From NCBI GenBank assembly GCA_900764115.1, contig CAAFMR010000309.1, positions 1 through 7,146 on the forward strand: a stretch of DNA of 7,146 nucleotides, written 5' to 3'. Positions 1-4,490 of this stretch are shown one piece after another (positions within the stretch are counted from its first letter, which is position 1; the number at the start of each line of letters is the position of its first letter). The stretch comes from Clostridia bacterium. GTDB lineage: Bacteria; Bacillota; Clostridia; Oscillospirales; Acutalibacteraceae. Both the position numbers and the translations under genes were made by a program. The notes under the pieces were generated by a model, which was not told the DNA's origin, searched no databases, and saw only the letters and a program-made list of their open reading frames with translations.

Positions 1-1473
1 AAAATGACCATTTGGTCATCGTTTACCGCCTCGGGGCGAACGATGATCCGCACCTCACGACCCGCCTGAATTGCAAAGGACCGCTCCACGCCGTCAAAGC
101 TATTGGCGATTTCCTCCAGCTTTTCCAGACGCTTAATGTAATTCTCCAGGTTCTCCCGCCGGGCGCCGGGACGAGCCGACGAAATGGCGTCCGCCGCCTG
201 CACAAGGCAAGCCACCACCGTCTGCGCCTCCACATCGCCGTGGTGCGCCTGGATGGCGTGGACGACCGCCTCGCTTTCCTTATATTTGCGGGCAATATCC
301 ACACCGATCTCAATGTGGGAGCCTTCCACCTGATGGTCGACGCTCTTACCGATATCATGCAGCAGACCTGCACGACGGGCGATCTCCGGGTCAATACCCA
401 GCTCGCTTGCCATAATACCGGAGAGGAACGCCACCTCCATGGAGTGATCCAGCACATTCTGTCCGTAGCTGGTGCGGTAATGCAGGCGTCCCAGCAGCTT
501 GACTACCTCGGGGTTGATGCCCCGCAGACCGGTCTCCAGCACCGCGCGCTCGCCCTCCGCCTTGATGGAATTTTCCACCTCGCGGCGGGCTTTGTTGACA
601 ATCTCCTCGATGCGGGCGGGGTGAATCCGTCCGTCGGCAATGAGCCGCTCCATCGCAATACGGGCAATCTCCCGCCGCACCGGGTCGAACCCGGACAGGG
701 TAATCGCCTCAGGGGTATCGTCGATGATGAGGTCGATACCGGTCAGCGTCTCGATGGCACGGATATTCCGTCCCTCGCGACCGATAATGCGTCCCTTCAT
801 TTCATCGTTGGGCAGGGGCACCACCGACACGGTGGTCTCCGCCACCTGATCCGCCGCCACCCGCTGGATGGCGTGGGAAATCAGGGTGCGTGCCCGCATA
901 TCCGCCTCGGCTTTCAGCTGGGTGTCAAATTCCGCCAGCTTGACCGCCTTTTCATGCTCCAGCTCCGAAGTCAAAGAGCTCAGCAGATATTCCTTGGCTT
1001 GCTCCTTGGAGAAACCGGAGAGCCGCTCCAACAGCTCATACTGGCTCTTTTTCAGCGCCTCGGCGTCCGCCATACGGGCGTCGATCTCCTTGGCCCGCTG
1101 CGCCAGAGCGTCTTCCTTTTTCTCATAGTTCTCGATCTTGTGATCCAGCGTTTCTTCCTTTTGCTGCAGCCGGCGCTCCTGCCGCTGCACATCCGCCCGG
1201 CGCTCCTTCAGCTCCTTCTCGGACTCGTTGCGCAGCCGGTAGATCTCATCCTTGGCTTTGATTACAGACTCTTTTTTCGCCGCTTCGGCGTTCGTTTTGG
1301 CCTCTTTGATAATGCGTTCTGCTTCGGCCTCCGCAGAACCGATCGTTGCTTCAGCTTCTTTTTTGCGGTGAGCGATACCGGCCCGATAGGCAATCAGACC
1401 CGCCACCACGCCGCCCACGACCAATGTGCCCAGACAGGCAAGGACGAGGACAAGCAGGGAAAGTTCGTTCATT
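1..1473 (-). CDS. rny: Ribonuclease Y (partial, C-terminal end beyond the left edge)
   Basis: This is RNase Y, the membrane-bound endoribonuclease that starts mRNA decay in many Firmicutes. The 491 residues present contain, in order: a single N-terminal membrane helix (about 5-29); a long charged coiled coil (about 35-190); a KH RNA-binding domain with the loop G-R-I-I-G-R-E-G at 227-234; and an HD domain with His343, the HD pair His372-Asp373 in L-L-H-D-I-G-K, a second His pair at 410-411, and Asp428 in Q-A-A-D-A. All residues expected of an active HD enzyme are present. The family is usually about 520 residues, and the reading frame is still open at base 1, so roughly 30 C-terminal residues are missing from the window rather than from the gene. 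The start is fixed by an AGGAGGTG site (complement of 1481-1488) seven bases upstream. The gene has its own promoter and a long structured leader. Its upstream neighbour is unrelated. Identification is very secure. Confidence 0.97.
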
Positions 1474-1529
1474 GGGGTACACCTCCTGTTGAATTTTCAC
1501 CGCACAGGCGGATGCTCCCCGTAGGATGC

Positions 1530-1598
1530 GTTTTTCAGTTTTGAAAGAACAAACAGGTGTCCCACACACCCGCAAACCATTCAAAAGCCACCAAAAAC
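1530..1598 (-). other. Nested composite hairpin in the rny leader
   Basis: Three inverted-repeat pairs are nested around one centre: GTTTTT (1530-1535) with AAAAAC (1593-1598); TTTTGAA (1539-1545) with TTCAAAA (1580-1586); and CAGGTGT (1554-1560) with ACACCCG (1566-1572, one G-U pair), closing on a five-base loop. Read in the rny direction, the inner stem is followed by a U-rich tract (complement of 1543-1553), so it resembles a weak intrinsic terminator. The outer stems would sequester that tract. This could be an attenuator or a processing or protection structure. The pairing is seen directly; the function is inference. Confidence 0.5.
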
Positions 1599-1650
1599 AG
1601 GCAGTGAAATATACACCCACAGGGGGCGGCCGCTACTTGCGGTCATAGAA

Positions 1651-1703
1651 ACACCGGCCAGGCGAAACCGACCTCGACCGGTGTGCAAATGACAATGCCG
1701 GTC
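1651..1703 (-). other. Alternative-pairing hairpin region in the rny leader
   Basis: On the rny RNA the 5' segment GACCGG (complement of 1698-1703) can pair with CCGGUC (complement of 1676-1681). The same middle segment, extended to ACACCGGUC (complement of 1676-1684), can instead form nine pairs, one of them G-U, with GGCCGGUGU (complement of 1651-1659). The loop of that second hairpin holds further short pairs, AGG/CCU and CG/CG. The two folds exclude each other. No strong U tract follows, so it is not a plain terminator. CCGG is self-complementary and the genome is GC-rich, so part of this may be chance. Confidence 0.4.
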
Positions 1704-1750
1704 TCCCGACAATAACATACCGATAAAGCAGCCTAAGCTTTACCACCTAT

Positions 1751-1780
1751 ATAGTACATCATAATCCCCCGTTTTGTCAA
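1751..1780 (-). promoter_or_regulatory. Probable sigma-A promoter of rny
   Basis: On the minus strand a perfect TTGACA -35 (complement of 1775-1780) is followed after 18 bases by TACTAT (complement of 1751-1756) as the -10. It sits in a locally AT-rich patch, downstream of the terminator of the preceding gene, and points at rny. Transcription would start near 1744. Confidence 0.7.
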
Positions 1781-1840
1781 GAGCTATGAAAAAAATCGGA
1801 GAAAACTTGTGTATTTTGCCGCAAGATGCCCACAGACACA

Positions 1841-1868
1841 AAAAAGAGCGGGCTAGCCCGCTCTTTTT
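1841..1868 (-). terminator. Intrinsic terminator after the DUF1275 gene
   Basis: A perfect 28-bp palindrome lies 15 bases past the DUF1275 stop codon. The stem is GAGCGGG/CCCGCTC with a CTAG loop. It is flanked by A and T runs on both sides, giving a six-T tract (complement of 1840-1845) in the minus direction. The symmetry would let it also stop transcription coming from the other side. It separates the DUF1275 operon from the rny promoter. Confidence 0.85.
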
Positions 1869-1882
1869 CTCTGTATCCGCCG

Positions 1883-2554
1883 CTATTTTTCGCTCACGAA
1901 CATCATCCCGAAGCTGACCGACAGCAGCCCGCAGCAAACCCAGATGGCACGGCAGCCCACCGCCAGCGTCACCAGGCTGCCCACCCCGGCGCCGATTCCA
2001 AACACCAAAATCACGCCGAAATAGGTCAGCGCCTTTTGCAGGATTTCCTTATCCCGCACCCGGAAATACGCGCACAGCGCCTCGGTCCCGGAGCGCAGAT
2101 TGCCGATGCACATGGTGCTGGCATAGGCGTGCCCCCGCACCTTATGGAAGGTCTGCACCTGCATGGCGCAGACAAAGGACACCAGCGCATTGGCAAGCGC
2201 CTCCGCCGACGGCGGCAGAAACCCCACCGCCAGCAGCAGCACGATCTCGCCCAGCAGAATGATCTGCCGCCAGTGCAGCCGCTCGTAGCATTTCAGGCGG
2301 ATATGCACCTCCTCCGCCGCCGCCGTACCCACCAGAAACGACAGCACCGGAATCAGATATTTCAGCACCACCGGCCATTCCCGCCGGAACAGCGCCGTGC
2401 TGAGCAGCACAATATTTCCGGTCTGCGCATTGGCAAACACCTCGCCCCGGCACATATAGGTATACGCATCCTGAAAGCCGCCGGACAGAATAATGCAAAT
2501 AGCCGCCCGAAAGCTGTCGGACATTTGCCCGTGAAACGGCTTAGCGCCCTTCAT
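1883..2554 (-). CDS. DUF1275 / YoaK-family integral membrane protein
   Basis: This 223-residue, highly hydrophobic protein belongs to the DUF1275 (YoaK) family, whose molecular function is not established. The family hallmark near the N terminus is present: G-G-F-Q-D-A-Y-T-Y at 25-33, then G-E-V-F-A-N-A-Q-T-G-N at 37-47. The second conserved block, H-K-V-R-G-H-A-Y-A-S-T-M-C-I-G-N-L-R-S, lies at 137-155. About six membrane segments are visible, including ones near 62-80, 97-115, 120-132, 175-197 and 203-220. Length is normal for the family. The start at 2554 gives an N terminus that fits the family and follows an AAAAGGGGA site (complement of 2561-2569). An in-frame ATG at 2620 would add 22 polar residues lying inside the upstream gene and is less likely. 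The gene overlaps the end of the upstream membrane-protein gene by 14 bases, so translation is probably coupled. Family membership is secure; substrate and role are unknown. Confidence 0.88.
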   Translation of the reverse strand: MKGAKPFHGQMSDSFRAAICIILSGGFQDAYTYMCRGEVFANAQTGNIVLLSTALFRREWPVVLKYLIPVLSFLVGTAAAEEVHIRLKCYERLHWRQIILLGEIVLLLAVGFLPPSAEALANALVSFVCAMQVQTFHKVRGHAYASTMCIGNLRSGTEALCAYFRVRDKEILQKALTYFGVILVFGIGAGVGSLVTLAVGCRAIWVCCGLLSVSFGMMFVSEK

Positions 2555-2816
2555 GACGGTTCCCCTTTTCCGGGAATGTAAACAGGAACGCCGTATAGGC
2601 AAGCATCCCGCCGAGCGCAACCGGCATCCAGACCGCCAAGGGGCTGCCCGCCAGATACGCCGCTATCAGCCCCAGCAAGAAGCCCACCGCAAAGCTGCCG
2701 GACAAAAACCGATACTGTTTCTTTTCCGCATCGGTGCAGCGGAGCAAATGACCGATCAGACAAACCAGCGCCCCGTCCAGCATGCCGCCCATACCGATTG
2801 CCAATACCACATCCAT
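2541..2816 (-). CDS. Small three-helix membrane protein, unknown function
   Basis: This 91-residue protein matches no family that I recognise. It is mostly hydrophobic, with three likely membrane helices at about 1-24, 36-57 and 60-81. A short charged loop joins the first two (Asp29, Glu31, Lys32, Lys33, Arg36), and a polar charged tail follows (E-K-G-N-R-H-E-G-R). Glycine is frequent in the helices, including G-M-G-G-M at 8-12 and G-G-M at 69-71, which suggests close helix packing. The start at 2816 follows a GAGG-type site about five bases upstream; an ATG at 2867 would add a polar stretch running into the promoter and is rejected. The 3' end overlaps the DUF1275 gene by 14 bases, so the two are cotranscribed and the proteins may form a complex. 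The divergent LysR gene suggests shared control. The CDS is supported by the overlap, the ribosome binding site and the membrane-protein composition; function is unknown. Confidence 0.75.
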   Translation of the reverse strand: MDVVLAIGMGGMLDGALVCLIGHLLRCTDAEKKQYRFLSGSFAVGFLLGLIAAYLAGSPLAVWMPVALGGMLAYTAFLFTFPEKGNRHEGR

Positions 2817-2872
2817 TGTTTCCTCGCCGTACCCTTCTGTTCCTGTGATTGATGGCGGCGCCCACACGCGCC

Positions 2873-2901
2873 TTGACTTTTACCAGCGTCTATAGTATAA
2901 T
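2873..2901 (+). promoter_or_regulatory. Probable sigma-A promoter of the lysR-type gene
   Basis: TTGACT at 2873-2878 is followed after exactly 17 bases by a perfect TATAAT at 2896-2901. Transcription would start near 2908, leaving a leader of about 77 nt before the start codon. A second TATAAT at 2942-2947 has no matching -35 at the right distance and is more likely part of an operator. Confidence 0.7.
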
Positions 2902-2923
2902 CCAGCCGGAATTCATATGTAAA
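2894..2923 (-). promoter_or_regulatory. Probable promoter of the small membrane protein-DUF1275 operon
   Basis: On the minus strand TTTACA (complement of 2918-2923, five of six consensus bases) is followed after 18 bases by TATACT (complement of 2894-2899). Transcription would start near 2887, about 70 bases ahead of the first start codon. The -10 overlaps the -10 of the divergent lysR promoter, and the -35 lies inside the left arm of a possible operator (2916-2924), so the two directions probably compete and share control. Confidence 0.55.
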
Positions 2924-2961
2924 ATGTGTGCTTGATATGGCTATAATATCATTTTTACATA
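2916..2961. promoter_or_regulatory. Candidate LysR operator dyads between the divergent genes
   Basis: A 9-bp inverted repeat, TATGTAAAA (2916-2924) with TTTTACATA (2953-2961), encloses a second dyad, TGATAT (2933-2938) with ATATCA (2946-2951), spaced by seven bases. The inner one contains a T-N11-A core (2936-2948), as is usual for LysR-type binding sites. The left outer arm covers the -35 of the divergent operon, and the whole cluster sits downstream of the predicted lysR start. That layout fits autoregulation plus control of the divergent genes. The dyads are seen; binding is inferred. Confidence 0.45.
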
Positions 2962-2984
2962 GGCGGAAAGCAGGTGGAATGAAT

Positions 2985-3875
2985 ATGTATATCAGTTATG
3001 ATTATTACCGGATATTTTACTATGTTGCCAAATACGGAAACATCTCCCAGGCAGCCCGCCTGCTGATGAACAACCAGCCAAACCTGACGCGCACCATCAA
3101 AAAGCTGGAGGCGGAGCTGGGATGCCCGCTGTTTTCCCGCTCCCGCAAGGGGATGACGCTGACCCCGGAGGGGGAGCGGCTGTATGCGCACATCCGTCTT
3201 GCCATCGAGCACATTGACGCCGGCGAAGCGGAGCTGACCGACGTGCGCAGCCTGCAGAGCGGCTCCGTTTACATCGCCGCCAGCGAGGTGGCGCTGCGCT
3301 GCCTGCTGTTGCCGGTGCTCAAGCAGTTTCGGCTGTTGTATCCCGGTATCCATCTGCGCATCAGCAACCATTCCACCCCTCAGGCGATCGACGCGCTGAA
3401 AAACGGCACCGCGGATTTTGCCGTGGTAACAACTCCCACGCTGCCGGTTCCCTCCCTGACCGAGATACCGGTCAAGCCCATCGGCGAAACCGCTATCTGC
3501 ACCCCGTATTTTTCGGAGCTGGTCGGAAAGCCGGTGTCCCTATCCCAGCTGACGCAGTTTCCGCTGATATCCTTGGGAAAGGACACCCGCTCCTTTGCGT
3601 TTTATTCCGCCTTTTTCGCCGCCCACGGCGTGCACTACGAGCCGGACATTGAGGCGTTCACCGCCGACCAGATTTTGCCGATGGTGCAAGCGGATCTGGG
3701 CATCGGATTTGTGCCGGAGGATTTTTTGCGGGAGGGGGACGGCATCTGCCGCATCCAGCTGACAGAGCCCATCCCGGAGCGCCATATCGTGCTCATCAAA
3801 CGCAAAGAGCAGCCCCTGAGTATGGCTGCCAAAGCGCTGGAGCAGCGGATATTGCAGCCCGCTGCCACCGTCTGA
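2985..3875 (+). CDS. LysR-family transcriptional regulator
   Basis: This 296-residue protein is a LysR-type DNA-binding regulator of normal length. The N terminus carries the winged helix-turn-helix (about 5-64): Y-Y-R-I-F-Y-Y-V-A-K-Y-G-N-I-S-Q-A-A at 7-24, a recognition helix N-N-Q-P-N-L-T-R-T-I-K-K-L-E at 29-42, and the wing with L-F-S-R-S-R-K-G-M-T-L-T-P-E-G at 49-63. A linker helix follows (about 65-88), then a periplasmic-binding-like effector domain (about 93-290) ending in the typical G-I-G-F-V-P-E-D near 239-246. The effector cannot be read from the sequence. I chose 2985 because AGGTGG (2972-2977) lies seven bases upstream; the ATG at 2979 would sit too close to that site and would add only two residues. 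The gene is divergent from the membrane-protein operon, the usual arrangement for a LysR regulator and its target. The family call is secure; the target is inferred. Confidence 0.95.
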   Translation: MYISYDYYRIFYYVAKYGNISQAARLLMNNQPNLTRTIKKLEAELGCPLFSRSRKGMTLTPEGERLYAHIRLAIEHIDAGEAELTDVRSLQSGSVYIAASEVALRCLLLPVLKQFRLLYPGIHLRISNHSTPQAIDALKNGTADFAVVTTPTLPVPSLTEIPVKPIGETAICTPYFSELVGKPVSLSQLTQFPLISLGKDTRSFAFYSAFFAAHGVHYEPDIEAFTADQILPMVQADLGIGFVPEDFLREGDGICRIQLTEPIPERHIVLIKRKEQPLSMAAKALEQRILQPAATV

Positions 3876-3885
3876 TATTGCCGGA

Positions 3886-3918
3886 GCTGCCACCGACACC
3901 GGTGGCAGCCCCTTTTTT
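3886..3918 (+). terminator. Intrinsic terminator of the lysR-type gene
   Basis: A perfect 10-bp stem, GCTGCCACCG/CGGTGGCAGC, with the four-base loop ACAC is followed by CCC and six T residues, 11 to 43 bases after the stop codon. The minus direction has the same stem but no U tract, so it should stop mainly rightward transcription. The left-arm sequence also occurs at 3861-3870 inside the end of the coding region. Confidence 0.9.
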
Positions 3919-3922
3919 CTCA

Positions 3923-4357
3923 TTATAAATACTGCTTCATCTGACGGATATTGTTCTCCTCGGTTTCCCGCAAACGGTTTGCCAGCGCCAGGCTGTCCTC
4001 GCTGCGGCTCTCGTGGACGCGGATCTGCCGCAGGATCTTCGTCACCCCCATGGAGCTGCCCTGAATGAGCATATCCGCCAGCGCCGCCGGAGAATTATCC
4101 CGGGCGGTCTTGCAGGCGGCGGTCATCCGCACCATCGCCCGGCTCATGGGGCTGCTGCCGGTAGGCGTATCTCCCTGCTGCCGCAGCTTTTCCTCCGCCT
4201 CGTCCATAATGCTCTGGTATTCCATCAGCTGGGTCTCCACCGCCTTGCGGAACGCCGGGTCATCGGTGCGGCGAATGACATAATATAACCCGTCGCGCCC
4301 CATTTCCGCATTACGATAGATGTTATCCAGCAACGCTTTTTCCTGTGTATCAGCCAT
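3923..4357 (-). CDS. Small helical-bundle (ferritin-like) protein, unknown function
   Basis: This is a 144-residue soluble protein without signal peptide or membrane segment. The sequence breaks into about four amphipathic helices (roughly 4-28, 34-61, 71-108 and 110-143), separated by a Gly/Thr/Pro/Ser-rich turn (T-P-T-G-S-S-P at 64-70) and a short loop. The layout resembles the ferritin-like four-helix proteins of about 140 residues that I recall from Clostridia, which share an I-Q-G-S-x-M-G-V-like stretch (98-105 here) and a C-terminal K-x-Y-L; this comparison is from memory. No clear E-x-x-H metal-binding pair is visible, so a ferritin-type iron site is not supported. The start at 4357 follows GAGGTGAG (complement of 4365-4372) by seven bases; the ATG at 4384 lies upstream of that site and is rejected. 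The gene is divergent from polA and converges with the lysR-type gene. No terminator with a U tract is visible behind it in the minus direction. Confidence 0.82.
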   Translation of the reverse strand: MADTQEKALLDNIYRNAEMGRDGLYYVIRRTDDPAFRKAVETQLMEYQSIMDEAEEKLRQQGDTPTGSSPMSRAMVRMTAACKTARDNSPAALADMLIQGSSMGVTKILRQIRVHESRSEDSLALANRLRETEENNIRQMKQYL

Positions 4358-4450
4358 AATTATTCTCACCTCATTCGACAGCATTCCCCATCAGCCGGTT
4401 CAATATACAAATTATTCGGAAAAGGGCTGGATTTTTTCTGCCTTTTCCAG

Positions 4451-4456
4451 TACAAT
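4451..4456 (+). promoter_or_regulatory. Possible -10 element of polA
   Basis: TACAAT lies 34 bases before the polA start codon, in the 133-base gap shared with the divergent gene. No good -35 is visible 16-18 bases upstream, so this is a weak call. The gap must also hold the promoter of the minus-strand gene, but I could not find a convincing one. Confidence 0.3.
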
Positions 4457-4490
4457 AGGAACATACCACGCCAAAGGAGCGAATACAACT

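Larger units (their letters stand above)
1474..1744 (-). promoter_or_regulatory. Long structured 5' leader of rny
   Basis: About 270 nt separate the predicted rny transcription start (near 1744) from its start codon. I find no convincing gene here on either strand. Read as RNA from the minus strand, the leader holds a small hairpin AAAGC/GCUUU, then a set of mutually exclusive stems built from three CCGG-containing segments (1651-1703), then a nested composite hairpin (1530-1598), and last the ribosome binding site. A leader this long and structured suggests post-transcriptional control, for example by RNase Y itself, but it matches no riboswitch or other RNA family that I recognise. The leader limits depend on the promoter call. 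Confidence 0.5.

Noticed and set aside
12..1544. A 510-codon open frame on the plus strand
   Set aside because: It lies antisense to rny, whose domains and catalytic residues are intact. The translation shows no recognisable domain, and the frame is open as a by-product of GC-rich codon use on the other strand.
1351..1620. An 89-codon minus-strand frame overlapping the rny start
   Set aside because: It crosses the composite leader hairpin and the rny ribosome binding site and overlaps the rny N-terminal coding region in another frame. It has no ribosome binding site of note.
1740..1937. A 65-codon minus-strand frame between rny and the DUF1275 gene
   Set aside because: It runs through the terminator at 1841-1868 and the rny promoter and starts inside the DUF1275 gene in another frame.
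1826..2581. A 251-codon plus-strand frame
   Set aside because: It is antisense to the DUF1275 gene, starts before a terminator palindrome, and is rich in His, Gln, Arg and Pro as expected of a shadow frame.
2942..2947. A second TATAAT as an additional lysR promoter
   Set aside because: No -35-like hexamer lies 16-18 bases upstream; TTGATA at 2932-2937 is only four bases away. It is better explained as part of the inner dyad.
4320..4490. A 57-residue N-terminal extension of DNA polymerase I
   Set aside because: It overlaps the divergent gene's coding region and ribosome binding site, and resembles no polymerase N terminus. The start at 4491 gives the usual beginning of the family.
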